Part shown: piece after piece, positions 25,742-35,149 of the stretch
Position numbering within the stretch: position 1 is the stretch's first letter
How the letters are laid out: every line of letters starts with the position of its first letter
DNA from: Micromonosporaceae bacterium KJ-029
Lineage (GTDB): Bacteria > Actinomycetota > Actinomycetes > Mycobacteriales > Micromonosporaceae
Direction: 5' to 3'
Length of the DNA: 64,000 bases
Assembly (NCBI GenBank): GCA_005402585.1
Contig: BIFP01000008.1
Span: forward strand, 124,001 to 188,000
Notes under the pieces: generated by a model
Databases searched by the model: none
The model's input: the letters and a program-made list of their open reading frames with translations, nothing else
Told to the model about the DNA's origin: nothing
Made by a program: the position numbers and the translations under genes

Positions 25742-26082
25742 CGCCGCCTTTGCCCCGTGACCGGGTCCGGTCGGACTTCGCCGACCCGGAACCCACTGAC
25801 AACAACGCCGAACCGGCTACCGTGACAGTCGCCGGACGACCACAGCCGAGGCAACCCTGTGACCGGAGCGACCGCGCATTGTGGTGAGTCGAACATCACG
25901 GCGCAGCGGCCGTCGCGGCACACAGTATCAGGCCCGGTGTCGACCAGTGCCATCGGAACTTTTCGCCCGAGGAACCCACAGCCACGAAGTTTCAGTACGA
26001 TGCCGGCGGCGTTGTTCCGGCTCTCGACCGGGTTTCGCTGCCACGGCCTCCTGACGAGGTTGCCGACCATCCCGGAGCAGAG
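25742..26082. other. Divergent intergenic region of 341 bp
   Basis: This control region lies between the Wzy-like gene (minus) and the beta-helix gene (plus). I see no open frame with coding character, RNA gene or strong dyad. TACGAT near 25996 could be a plus-strand -10 box, but no convincing -35 accompanies it. Confidence 0.4.
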
Positions 26083-27783
26083 ATGATCACCCGCCGTAGC
26101 CTGCTCGCCGTCGCCGGCGGCCTGCTCCTGGCCGGCGATTCTCCGCAGCTGAGGCGCACCCTGCTACCCGCCCCGTCCGGAGGTGACGACACCGCCGCCC
26201 TCAACGCCGCCTTCCGCGCCGGCGCGGGCGGCCTCCTCCAGGGCGTCCGGGGCGCCCACTACCAGGTCACTGCCCCGCTCGTGGTGCACAGTGGCACGAC
26301 CCTGCTCATGTCGGAGTGCGCGGTCACCCTGGCGACGGGGAGCGGCTGCAACCTCCTCACCAACGCGGCGGTCGCCAACGGTGGTCGGGACGGCGACATC
26401 ACCGTGATCGGCGGCACTTGGGTCCGTGCCGACGGTGTCGGTGGCGCCGGTCCCGACCTGCACACCCTGCGGTTCCGGCGGGTGGACCGCCTCGTGCTCA
26501 GCGGACTGGCGGTGCAGACCTCGGGTGACAAGTACGCCATCTCCCTCGGCGACGTCACCGACACCACCGTCACCCGCATCCGGTTCGAGGTGCAGTCCGA
26601 CGGCGTGCACATCCAGGGTCCCGCCGCGCGTACCAGGATCGCCACGATCCGGGGGTCGACCGGTGACGACACCGTCGCCATCACCCCCCGCGACTGGCAG
26701 TCCTACGACGACGTCTCGGGACCGGTCACCGACACGGTCATCGAGGACGTCGACGTGATCTCGGCTGCGGCGCTGGTGAAGGTCCTCGGCGGGTCGCCGG
26801 AGACTGCGGCGCTGCGCACCACCGTCCGCGGCGTGGCCGGCCGGGCCCACAACAACGTCATCTGGGTCGGCGACGACACCGCCGAGTGGCGTACCGCCGG
26901 GGGTCAGGTCGACGACCTGGTCGTGGAACAGGTCGCCGCGGAAACCGTCCCAGGTCGACACGTGGTGTTCGTCAACGGCTCGAACGTGGGCCGCGTCCAC
27001 GTCCGGGGGCTCAGCTTCGCCGATCCGGGCGCGGACGGGGCGCTGCTGCGGGTCTCGCCGCTGACCGCCGCGACCGTCGCGGAGCTGACCGTCGAGGATG
27101 TCGACGTCGCGCATCTCGGTGCCGGGCCCGTCGTGGCCGTCGACCCCACGGCACGGGTCAACCGGCTACGGGTGGACCGGCTGACGGTCACCGCGGCGGC
27201 GGCCGGCGCCGCCGTGGTGCAGATCGCCGGCACGGTGGACGACCTGACCGTTCAGTCGGTCAGCGCCGCCGGTCCGGGCGACAGCTACCTGCTGAAGCTG
27301 CCCGAATGGGCGGCGAACGCCACGGTACGGCAGGCGAGCGTGTCGGACACGGGCGTAGCGGGCCACGGCGGCGGCCTGGTCGCCGCCACGGCGGCGACCC
27401 ACACGCTGCCCCGGGTGACATTCACCAACGTGCGGACGGCGGGAAAGGCCTGGCTGGTCGACCTGAACACCCGCACCGAACTGCTGTTGTCGCGGGTCAC
27501 CATCGACGACACCACCGGCGGAGTCGCGAAGGTGCGCAGGTCCGGCGCCGCGGTGGTCCGTGGCAACACCCTGCGGACCGCTCCCGGTTCGCAGGGTGTG
27601 GCGGTCGGTTCCGGCGGCTCGGTCACCTCGTACGTGTTGGACCTGGCCGTCGACGTGAGCCGGCTCGTCCGCGCCGACGGCAGCTCGGCCACGAACACGA
27701 ACGCCCGGCTGCCGTGCGGGACCGGGCCGGTGGTGTGCACCGGCCTGACCTGGCAGAACCTCCACACCGGCGCCACCTACTGA
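26083..27783 (+). CDS. Secreted right-handed beta-helix protein (pectate-lyase/GH28-like fold)
   Basis: The 566-residue protein begins MITRRSLLAVAGGLLLAG, a Tat-like signal with the RR pair. The rest shows the repeating short-strand pattern of a right-handed beta-helix: NGGRDGDITVIGGTWVRAD, LHTLRFRRVDRLVLSGLAV, KYAISLGDVTDTTVTRIRF, SDGVHIQGPAARTRIATIRG, and TGDDTVAIT, which recalls the active-site strand of polygalacturonase-like enzymes. It probably binds or cuts a polysaccharide outside the cell. Inside a glycan locus it may trim or modify the exported polymer. Catalysis is not proven. Confidence 0.82.
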   Translation: MITRRSLLAVAGGLLLAGDSPQLRRTLLPAPSGGDDTAALNAAFRAGAGGLLQGVRGAHYQVTAPLVVHSGTTLLMSECAVTLATGSGCNLLTNAAVANGGRDGDITVIGGTWVRADGVGGAGPDLHTLRFRRVDRLVLSGLAVQTSGDKYAISLGDVTDTTVTRIRFEVQSDGVHIQGPAARTRIATIRGSTGDDTVAITPRDWQSYDDVSGPVTDTVIEDVDVISAAALVKVLGGSPETAALRTTVRGVAGRAHNNVIWVGDDTAEWRTAGGQVDDLVVEQVAAETVPGRHVVFVNGSNVGRVHVRGLSFADPGADGALLRVSPLTAATVAELTVEDVDVAHLGAGPVVAVDPTARVNRLRVDRLTVTAAAAGAAVVQIAGTVDDLTVQSVSAAGPGDSYLLKLPEWAANATVRQASVSDTGVAGHGGGLVAATAATHTLPRVTFTNVRTAGKAWLVDLNTRTELLLSRVTIDDTTGGVAKVRRSGAAVVRGNTLRTAPGSQGVAVGSGGSVTSYVLDLAVDVSRLVRADGSSATNTNARLPCGTGPVVCTGLTWQNLHTGATY

Positions 27784-27803
27784 CCGGGGTGACGCCGGCC
27801 GTC

Positions 27804-29315
27804 TCACAGGGCCTTTCGGGACAGCACGCGCTTGAGGTCGGCCATGGTGAGCGCCCGCGAGACCAGCACCGCCGCGCCGAACATGGCGCCAGCCAGCGCC
27901 GCCTCGATCGGCCACGGCAGCCGGACCAGCCACAGCACGAGGATCGTGGCGGCTCCGGCGACGAACACGCTCGCCACCTCGCGCACGGGTAGCCGCGACG
28001 TCATCGCCCGGGCGGCCAGCACGCAGGTTGCGATGCCGATGACCAGTTCCGTTCCCGCCGCCACCGCCGCCGCGCCCGTCGCTCCCCAGCGGGCGCACGC
28101 CCAGAACTGGGCGGCGAGGTTGACCACCGCCACCGAGACGGTCAGCACCGCGATCGGCCGGACGACGCCGAGCGCCGAACAGATCGTCGTACCGACGTAG
28201 CCGAGGGTGACGCCGACGAAGGCCACGGCGAGCAGCATCAGTGGCGTGACCGCTGCGCGGTAGTCGTCGCCGTAGAGGTAGCCGACGAGGGCGGGAGCGA
28301 GCGCGATCAGCAGGACCGCCGTGCCGGCACCGATCACGACACCGGTGCGCGTCGCCAGACTGAAGATCAGGTTTCGGCGGTGGGCGTTCATGGACATGCT
28401 GGTCGCAACGAGCGGGAGCAGCGGAGCCACCAGCATGGCCGGGCCGAGCTGGGCGACGTCCAGGAACTTGTAGGCGGCCGAGTAGTAGCCCACCTCGGCG
28501 GCGCCCTGCAGGTGGAACAGGACCACCGAGCCCAGCCGGTAGTAGGCCATGACCGCGAGCGAGCTGATCGCGAGCGGCCAGCTAAGCGCGAAGATCCGGC
28601 GCGCCTGTGCCCAGGACGGTCGGCCGAGGGGCACCAGCCGCCGATTGATCATCACGCCGATGCCGGTCTGCAGCGTGACGACGGCGACGAAGAACCAGGC
28701 GAGAAGGACCACGTCGCCGCCGGTACGCGCGACGACCACGACTGCGATCAGCCAGAGGACACCCTGGACAAGGGCGAGGATGGACGACACCTCGGGGCGG
28801 AAGCGGGCGGTCGCCCCGGCGGTGAGGATGGCCGCCGCGGACAGCGGTGTCGCGATCGCGACGACGCTCACCACCGCACTGGACTCGCCGAACAGCCCCT
28901 GGGCGGCTGCGACGAGCAGCACGACGGTCGCCACCAGCGCCACCGACGTACGGATGACCAGGCCGGTGCTCAGGATGCGGCCGGCGGACGCCTTCTCCCG
29001 CGCGATCCGGGAACTCACCGTGATGGTGGTGCCCATGTCGGCGACCTGTGCCGCCGCCGTACCGAGGGTGAGCGCGAGGGCGAAGACGCCGTACCCGTCC
29101 GGGTTCAGATAGCGGGCGAGCACGGACGTGGTCGCCATGCCCACGACCATGCCCACCAGCCGCAGCCCGAGGGAGACGACCGTGGCCAGGCTGAGCCCCC
29201 GCGCCGACCGCGAGCCCGCCGCCTCGCCGGTCGTGCCGGGGGCCGCCGGTACGGGGGCCACCGGGGTGGCGCCCCGGTCCCCCGGCTCGGTCGTCGTCGG
29301 TCCGGGCGAGGTCAC
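27804..29315 (-). CDS. Oligosaccharide flippase, Wzx/MATE-like
   Basis: The 503-residue protein has a Pro/Thr-rich cytoplasmic head and about 12-14 helices. SLATVVSLGLRLVGMVVGMATTSVLARYLNPDGYGVFALALTLG is the characteristic start of polysaccharide-biosynthesis flippases, and GYYSAAYKFLDVAQLGPAMLVAPLLPL is a second conserved block. It would flip polyprenyl-linked repeat units outward for the Wzy-like polymerase. The GTG start overlaps the preceding GT stop (GTGA) and trims an artificial 450-residue upstream extension. Last gene of the minus-strand run. Confidence 0.92.
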   Translation of the reverse strand: MTSPGPTTTEPGDRGATPVAPVPAAPGTTGEAAGSRSARGLSLATVVSLGLRLVGMVVGMATTSVLARYLNPDGYGVFALALTLGTAAAQVADMGTTITVSSRIAREKASAGRILSTGLVIRTSVALVATVVLLVAAAQGLFGESSAVVSVVAIATPLSAAAILTAGATARFRPEVSSILALVQGVLWLIAVVVVARTGGDVVLLAWFFVAVVTLQTGIGVMINRRLVPLGRPSWAQARRIFALSWPLAISSLAVMAYYRLGSVVLFHLQGAAEVGYYSAAYKFLDVAQLGPAMLVAPLLPLVATSMSMNAHRRNLIFSLATRTGVVIGAGTAVLLIALAPALVGYLYGDDYRAAVTPLMLLAVAFVGVTLGYVGTTICSALGVVRPIAVLTVSVAVVNLAAQFWACARWGATGAAAVAAGTELVIGIATCVLAARAMTSRLPVREVASVFVAGAATILVLWLVRLPWPIEAALAGAMFGAAVLVSRALTMADLKRVLSRKAL

Positions 29316-30397
29316 CGGAGGCACTCCCTGAAGATCTGTTCGTACGCGTCCAACCAGGTCTGGCGGCCGTGCCGCTGCTCGACGTACGCTACGCCGCTGC
29401 CGCGTCGGTCCAGTAGCGCCGCCGCCTTCTCCGTCGTCAACTCCGCCGGATCCCCGATGACGAGACCACCGCAGCGCGGCACCAACTCGGCACCGGGATC
29501 GCCGTCGAACGCCACGACCGGCAGGCCGACGGCGGCGGCCTCGAGGACGCAGGTCGGCGTGCCGTCGGTCTCCGCCCCGCAGTAGAGGTAGAAGTCGGCA
29601 GCCGCGAGGAGGTCGGGCACATCGTCCCGGTGGCCGGTGAAGTGCACGTCGGGGCTGCCCGCGCTGAGCTGCTCCAGCCGCTCGCGGTCCGGCCCGGCGC
29701 CGACGACGAGCAGGACACTCCCGCTGGCCAACGCCGCCGCGATCGCCCGGTCGTGGTGCTTGGCGCGGTGCAGCCGGGCGGCGAGGATCGCGACCCGGCG
29801 GTCGCGGAACCGGCTCGGCAGCAGGCGCTCGCGCAACGCCGCCCGGGCACCGTCCGACACCGCGGTGTAGCGCCGGGTGTCGATCGCGTTGGGCACCACG
29901 ACGAGCCGGTCCCGGCCGATCATCGGCGCGAGGTCGTCGGCCACGGCATCGCCGACGCAGATCACCCGGGAGACGTGCTCGGCGGCGCGCGCGTAGCCCG
30001 CGAGGAGCAGACGACCGGCGGGACCGCCCATCCACCGCCCGTGCTCGGTCCAGACCACCGGCGCCCGGCGGGACAGGGGTGCGGTCAGGGCGATCTGTTC
30101 CCGCTTGAACTGCAGGTAGTAGAGGGAGGAGTCGACGATCCCCCGGGTCCGGCGCCGCTCCAGGGGCGCTCGCAGGATTCCGGCCGCCATCGTCCGGCGA
30201 GACCACTTCGGCCCGAGCGCGATCTCCCGCCGGTCGAGGCCCTGCTCCTCCCAGCCCGGGCAACGGCCGTACAGGACGATGTCGTGGCCGCGCTGCCGCA
30301 TCCCCTGCCCGAGCGCGACGGTGTGCGCCTCGGCGCCACCGGCGGTGTCGGAGACGGAGACCACCGTGACGGTCAACGTGGACAAGGCGGTCCTCAC
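29312..30397 (-). CDS. GT4-family glycosyltransferase
   Basis: The 361-residue protein is GT-B folded: VSVSDTAGGAEAHTVALGQGM at the start, VWTEHGRWMGGPAGR, RDRLVVVPNAIDTRRY, VAILAARLHRAKHHDRAI, and TDGTPTCVLEAAAVGLPVVAFDG as the donor-binding motif. It is one of four successive overlapping glycosyltransferase/flippase genes; start GTG overlaps the preceding stop as GTGA. The sugar is unknown. Confidence 0.92.
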   Translation of the reverse strand: MRTALSTLTVTVVSVSDTAGGAEAHTVALGQGMRQRGHDIVLYGRCPGWEEQGLDRREIALGPKWSRRTMAAGILRAPLERRRTRGIVDSSLYYLQFKREQIALTAPLSRRAPVVWTEHGRWMGGPAGRLLLAGYARAAEHVSRVICVGDAVADDLAPMIGRDRLVVVPNAIDTRRYTAVSDGARAALRERLLPSRFRDRRVAILAARLHRAKHHDRAIAAALASGSVLLVVGAGPDRERLEQLSAGSPDVHFTGHRDDVPDLLAAADFYLYCGAETDGTPTCVLEAAAVGLPVVAFDGDPGAELVPRCGGLVIGDPAELTTEKAAALLDRRGSGVAYVEQRHGRQTWLDAYEQIFRECLR

Positions 30398-31467
30398 TTC
30401 TGGCCCTTGGTCCGGCTCTGCTGGGCGACGGTGTACTCGTGCAGGAAGAGGCGGGCGGCGTCCGCCGTGTCGAGCGGCTCCGCACCGGCGTCGTACGCGG
30501 CCACCACGGCGTCGCGTAGCGCTGTGGCGCCGGTGTCCCGGGCGACAGCGGTGGCCAGCTCGCCCAGACCGCCGCACGGCACCACCGCAGTCGGCACACC
30601 CAGTCGGGCCGCCACCGCCAGGACGCCGGACTGGCTGGCGATCTCGTACGGCGCGACGACGACATCGGCGGCGGCGATCAGCGCGGTGAACTCGGCGACG
30701 TCCAGGTAGCGATAGGCGGTCGTCACCGCCGCGCCGGACTCCGCGATCAGCGCGTCCAGCTGCCGACCCGGCCCCAGATCCTCGCCGACCACCGCTCCCC
30801 GCCAGTCGGGCAACTCCGACAGGGCCCGGACGAACAGTTCCGGGTTCTTGTCGGCGCGGACCTGACCGGGCAGGAGGGCGAGCCTGCCCCCGGTCGGCGT
30901 CAGCTCGGCGCGCCAGCGCCCGACGAGGGCCGGGTCCACCGGCGGGGTCCACTGCACCAGGGGAACCCGGGCGACGTTCGGCACCCCCCGGTCGAGCAGC
31001 TTCCGCCGGTCGGCCTCGGAGTGGACGAGGACCCGGTCGGAGTCCGCGAGCGCGCTGCGTAGCGCCCGGCCGCCGCCGGGGGCGTTGGACCGGACGAACG
31101 TGTTGTGCGGACTGGCGACGGTGGTCGCGTTGCGCCGGCGGGCCACCGAGATCAGTTCCGGCGTCAGCGCGAACATGCCCTGGATGTGGACGACATCCTG
31201 GGCGTCGATCGCCCGGTGCAGGTGCGGCAGCGTCCGCATGACGTACCGCGCTGACGTCCTCGCCTGCCGGACGAGCCGGTTGGGCGAGGCGCGATGCCAG
31301 GTGACGCACTGGCACAGCCGTACCGAGGCGGGGGCCGCGTCGCAGTCGTCGGCGGTGTGGACGACCACCTCCACGCCGAGTTCCACCAGGCCGGCGGCGA
31401 CCTCGACGGTGTGGTTGAAGACGCCGCCCCGGCCGCCCGACTCGATGAGGTGCACCCGCCGGATCAC
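30394..31467 (-). CDS. GT4-like glycosyltransferase
   Basis: The 357-residue protein has the N-terminal acceptor domain (VHLIESGGRGGVFNHTVEVAAGL, QDVVHIQGMFALTPEL, ASPHNTFVR) and a C-terminal domain with LALLPGQVRADKNPELFVRAL and VVVAPYEIASQSGVLAVAARLGVPTAVVP. The E of YEIASQSG fits the EX7E position. GTG start overlaps the previous stop. The N-terminus gives no membrane segment, so it acts at the inner membrane face with its partners. Confidence 0.9.
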   Translation of the reverse strand: MIRRVHLIESGGRGGVFNHTVEVAAGLVELGVEVVVHTADDCDAAPASVRLCQCVTWHRASPNRLVRQARTSARYVMRTLPHLHRAIDAQDVVHIQGMFALTPELISVARRRNATTVASPHNTFVRSNAPGGGRALRSALADSDRVLVHSEADRRKLLDRGVPNVARVPLVQWTPPVDPALVGRWRAELTPTGGRLALLPGQVRADKNPELFVRALSELPDWRGAVVGEDLGPGRQLDALIAESGAAVTTAYRYLDVAEFTALIAAADVVVAPYEIASQSGVLAVAARLGVPTAVVPCGGLGELATAVARDTGATALRDAVVAAYDAGAEPLDTADAARLFLHEYTVAQQSRTKGQK

Positions 31468-32630
31468 GACGCCGCCCGGCGGCGGGCAAGCTCCGCTACG
31501 GAGTCGACCACCGCGCCGACCGTCCGGGACCAGCCGAGCGTCTCGCAGCACTGCCACCCGGTGCGCTCGCGCGCGTGCCGCGCGGGCAGCTGCCGCAGCG
31601 CGTCGACGACCGCCTTCGCGAAGGAGTGCGGCTCGTCGCCCACCCAGTAGGCGTCGGCATCCCGTACCGCGTCGGGAAGGCCCCGAGCGGCGAACGGGGT
31701 CATCACAACGGACCGCCCCCGCGACATCGACTCCGTCAGTTTCAGCTGCGCGCCGCCGCCGGTGGTGGCGGGCGCGACGGTCACCGCCGCCGCGGCGTAG
31801 ACCTCCGACACGTCGTCGAGGGTGCCGAGGACGGTGACCCCGGGGACCGCGTGGAATTCCGGGGCCAGCGCCTCGCTGCGCCGGCCCGCGATCACCAGCC
31901 GGGCCTCGGCGGTCTCGGCGCGGACGAGTGGCCAGACGTCCCGCACCAGCGCCCGCAGCGCCAGCACGTTCGGCTCGTAGTCGTACGACGCCAGCGCGAG
32001 GACGTACCCGTCCGCCGGCGAGGGGTGGTAGGGCCAGATGTCCACGCCGTTGGGGGCGAGGACGACCTCGCGGGTCCACTCGCGCAGGACGTCCAGATCC
32101 GGCTGGGAGAGCGCGACGCACAGGGCGGCACGGGCGGCGACCCGGGGCTCCCAGAAGCCGGCCTTGGTCGCCTCGACGCGACGCGCCATCCGTTGCCACC
32201 CGTGGGCCGACGACACCAGCGTCCGCAGGCGACGGCTCTCGATGTTGGCGAACTCGACGATGTTCGGTACCCGCCGGGACGCCGGCGGCGCCCATGCCGC
32301 CAGGTAGGAGTGGGACCAGTACACCGTGTCGGGCCGGAACTCGTCGCAGAGCGCGTCGAGCGCGTCGGCGACGGGCGCCAGGTAGTGCCCGCCGAGGTGG
32401 GGCCGGCCGGACGCTCGGGTGCGCGCTGCCGAGGGCGGTGACCAGGGCAGCGGGCGGGTCTCGACCGGCGGCTCCGACTGCTGCCTGCCGTGGTCGGGGA
32501 AGGTGACCAGCACCTCCACGTGCCGGCTCAGCGCCTCGGCCACCCGGGCGGTACGGATCCGCCCGCCGTGGTGTGCCGGCCAGGGCGGTTCGACGCTGAC
32601 CACCAGGACCCGGCTCCTGCCGGCGCTCAT
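31464..32630 (-). CDS. GT4-like glycosyltransferase
   Basis: The 388-residue protein resembles sugar transferases of the WsaF/PslH type: VVSVEPPWPAHHGGRIRTARVAEAL at the start, VPNIVEFANIESRRL, VVLAPNGVDIWPY, LALASYDYEPNVLALRALV, and VTVAPATTGGGAQLKLTESMSRGRSVVMT. The last motif holds the KxxE residues of this subgroup. ATG 32630 trims a 107-residue upstream extension. It is translationally coupled to the next gene. Confidence 0.9.
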   Translation of the reverse strand: MSAGRSRVLVVSVEPPWPAHHGGRIRTARVAEALSRHVEVLVTFPDHGRQQSEPPVETRPLPWSPPSAARTRASGRPHLGGHYLAPVADALDALCDEFRPDTVYWSHSYLAAWAPPASRRVPNIVEFANIESRRLRTLVSSAHGWQRMARRVEATKAGFWEPRVAARAALCVALSQPDLDVLREWTREVVLAPNGVDIWPYHPSPADGYVLALASYDYEPNVLALRALVRDVWPLVRAETAEARLVIAGRRSEALAPEFHAVPGVTVLGTLDDVSEVYAAAAVTVAPATTGGGAQLKLTESMSRGRSVVMTPFAARGLPDAVRDADAYWVGDEPHSFAKAVVDALRQLPARHARERTGWQCCETLGWSRTVGAVVDSVAELARRRAAS

Positions 32631-32695
32631 GCCCGAACCACCTGACACCCCCGTGTGCGACCGCGACGCGGTCGCCGATCGTTGCTCATGGCCCG

Positions 32696-33910
32696 CTATC
32701 GTCCACGGCCCAACTCGGTTTCCAGCAGCCTGCGCAGTATCGCGCCACGACCCTCCCAGCCGTGTTCCGCCGCGCTCGTCATCCGCTCGGTCACGACGTT
32801 GTCGCCGACCGGCTGGAGCAGCTCCACCACCCGGGCCGCGAAGTCGTCGGCCTCGGCCACCGTCACAGAGGGGTTGGTACGCGCCAACTCGGTCACCGAC
32901 GGCAGTCCGGTGCTCAGCACCGCCAAGCCCGAGGACAGGTACTCGAAGCACTTCAGCGGACTGACCCCGCGTGTGTAGTCGTTTATCGAGTACGGGATCA
33001 GCCCGACCGCGCAGGTACCGGCGACCTCGGCCAGCTGGCTGGGCGTGAGGACACCGAGGTGGCGGGCACCGAGCTGCTCAAGGCGCCGCAGCTCGGCGTC
33101 GAAGTTGCCCCCACCGGCGGCGAGCGGACCGGCCAGCAGCAGCTCACCCCGCCCGGACAGGGCGGTGGCGACCGATTCGAGCAGTCGCAGGTCGAGTTTG
33201 TGGACGGTGAGGTTCCCGGAGAAGAGGACGGCGGGCCGGCGTTCGGCCGCCGGCCGGCTCGCCGCCGTGAAGACCGACACGTCCGCGACGTTCGGCAGCA
33301 GCTCGATCCGGGGGAAGCCGGTGGTGGCGAGGTGTTCCTGGACGGCCTTGCTGGTGGCGATGGCGACGGCGGCGCGCGACGACAGCGAGCGCTCGCCGCG
33401 GCCCACCGCGACGCCGTCCACACCGGGGAAGGTCGCCAGCAGGTCCACGCAGTGGTAGACGGCGACGTCCGCCGCGTTCTCCAGGCCGTACGTGACCGGT
33501 GTGAACGTCCACAGTACGCGCGGCCGCGGACTGGCGAGCCAGTCGCTCGTGGCCCGGCGGAGCAGGGCCCGGTTGACCGGGAGCGTCGGCGCCCGGTGCA
33601 CCGGCAGCACCAGCGGCGACACGATCTGCGCCCCGACCGGCCGGGGGCGGCGTGCCGAGGTCTCCTCCCGGTCGCCGAACGCCCGGCGGACCCGCGAGGC
33701 CATCCGTACGACGTCGTCGCGCCGAAGCTTGGGCCGGCGCAGGCCCAGTGACTCGACGAATGTCACCTTCGTGGTGCGGGCGAGTTCCCGCGCGACGTAG
33801 TGCTGGTTGGTCGCGATCGGAGAGTCCCACTCGGCGGTACCCAGGATCAGCACGTTCGCCACCGGGGTGTCGCCGAGTCGGGGTTGCTCCGGCACCGACG
33901 CCGTCACCAT
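32696..33910 (-). CDS. GT4-like glycosyltransferase
   Basis: The 404-residue protein has NVLILGTAEWDSPIATNQHYVARELA at the start and the second domain with RPAVLFSGNLTVHKLDLRLLE, GVLTPSQLAEVAGTCAVGLIPY, and RGVSPLKCFEYLSSGLAVLSTG, typical of GT4 enzymes related to TuaH. GGAGAT lies six bases before the ATG. It is 65 bp upstream of the next GT gene and in the same direction. Confidence 0.9.
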   Translation of the reverse strand: MVTASVPEQPRLGDTPVANVLILGTAEWDSPIATNQHYVARELARTTKVTFVESLGLRRPKLRRDDVVRMASRVRRAFGDREETSARRPRPVGAQIVSPLVLPVHRAPTLPVNRALLRRATSDWLASPRPRVLWTFTPVTYGLENAADVAVYHCVDLLATFPGVDGVAVGRGERSLSSRAAVAIATSKAVQEHLATTGFPRIELLPNVADVSVFTAASRPAAERRPAVLFSGNLTVHKLDLRLLESVATALSGRGELLLAGPLAAGGGNFDAELRRLEQLGARHLGVLTPSQLAEVAGTCAVGLIPYSINDYTRGVSPLKCFEYLSSGLAVLSTGLPSVTELARTNPSVTVAEADDFAARVVELLQPVGDNVVTERMTSAAEHGWEGRGAILRRLLETELGRGR

Positions 33911-34010
33911 AAGTCATCTCCCGTGCACTGAGCCCGGCGCAAGATTAGGGGAGGTGGCAGGCGAAGCCAACACCCGCCGGTTTCCGGCCCCTCCTTGCGG
34001 TCCGGGTCGG

Positions 34011-35132
34011 CTACGCCTCGTCGGCCAACCAGGCGGCGATGTTCTCCTGAAAGGTCTGCGGGGTGAAGCGTTGGGCGTTGGTCATCGTCGCCGGCACGGA
34101 CAGCTGCGCCGCCCGCCGGATGGGAGCCACGTAGGCGGCCGGGTCGGTGGCGTCGAGCAGGAAGCCGGTCTCGCCCTCCACCACGGTCTCCAGCAGCCCG
34201 CCACGGGCCCACCCCACGACCGGCGTACCGCAGGACTGCGCCTCCACCGGAATCATGCCGAAGTCCTCCAGCGCCGGGTAGAGCAGCGCGATCGCGCCCC
34301 AGTACAGCTCGCGAAGCCGGTCCTGCGACGGCCGGTACTCGAACTCGACCGGCACGTCGACGCGGGCTGCGAGCCGGCGCAGGTTCTCCTCCTCCGGCCC
34401 CCCGCCGGCGATCACCAGCGGCAGGCGGGCTGCCGCCGCGATCTCGATCATCAGGTCGAAGTTCTTGTACGGAATCCAGCGGCCGACGCCCAGGAGGTAG
34501 CGGCGGTCCTGGTTCCGTACCCGCGGCGGGGCCGTCCCGAAGTAGTCCACCTCCACCGGCGGGTTGATCACCCGGGCCTCGCGCCCCCAGTAGCGACGGA
34601 TCCGCGCCTGCACCTCAAGGGAGTTCGCCGCGTAGCTGTGCACGTGCCGGCTCAGCCGCCTGTCTCCGGCCTGGAGCACGGCGCGCATCGGCGCGAGCGT
34701 GGCGTTGGCGCCGCGCCGGTCCAGTTCTGGACTCCACACGTAGCGGGCAGGCGAGTGCACGTAGCTCAGGTGGCGGGTCTGGTCCGGGTCACCGATCTTG
34801 ACGGTGTGCGCGAAGGCGTGACTCGACGAGATCACGACGTCGTACTTCTTGCGGGTCAGCGTCCGCCAGGTGAGCGGCATGAGGGGAAGCGCGAGGGCCT
34901 TGCTCCGCCGCAACGGGGTCCTCGCCAGCCAGGATTCGTGGATCTCCTGCTGCACGGTGGCGTCGTCGTCCTTCCAGAGAACGAAACGGTCCGCGTGCGG
35001 CACGACCTCGGCCATGCTCAGGAAGACCTGCTCGGAACCGCCGGTGGCGCCGAACCACTCGTGGACCAGCGCGACGGAGCGGTCGGCGAGCGGCCGAAGC
35101 CCGGCGTCGGGTGTGGACGAGGTGAGACTCAT
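34011..35132 (-). CDS. GT4-family glycosyltransferase, WbaZ-like
   Basis: The 373-residue protein starts VALVHEWFGATGGSEQVFLSM, a subgroup signature shared with mannosyltransferases of O-antigen loci, followed by YDVVISSSHAFAHTVKIGDPDQTRHLSYVHSPARYVW, INPPVEVDYF, LLGVGRWIPYKNFDLMIEI, and YPALEDFGMIPVEAQSCGTPVVGWARGG with the E-x7-E donor motif. Mannose as donor is only a family tendency. First glycosyltransferase of the minus run, 17 bp behind the membrane protein gene. Confidence 0.92.
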   Translation of the reverse strand: MSLTSSTPDAGLRPLADRSVALVHEWFGATGGSEQVFLSMAEVVPHADRFVLWKDDDATVQQEIHESWLARTPLRRSKALALPLMPLTWRTLTRKKYDVVISSSHAFAHTVKIGDPDQTRHLSYVHSPARYVWSPELDRRGANATLAPMRAVLQAGDRRLSRHVHSYAANSLEVQARIRRYWGREARVINPPVEVDYFGTAPPRVRNQDRRYLLGVGRWIPYKNFDLMIEIAAAARLPLVIAGGGPEEENLRRLAARVDVPVEFEYRPSQDRLRELYWGAIALLYPALEDFGMIPVEAQSCGTPVVGWARGGLLETVVEGETGFLLDATDPAAYVAPIRRAAQLSVPATMTNAQRFTPQTFQENIAAWLADEA

Positions 35133-35149
35133 TGGCTTCCCCCACCCGA

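Noticed and set aside
29316..30665. In-frame extension of the flippase to 953 residues
   Set aside because: It overlaps a complete glycosyltransferase in another frame of the same strand; GTG 29315 gives the GTGA overlap seen throughout this run.
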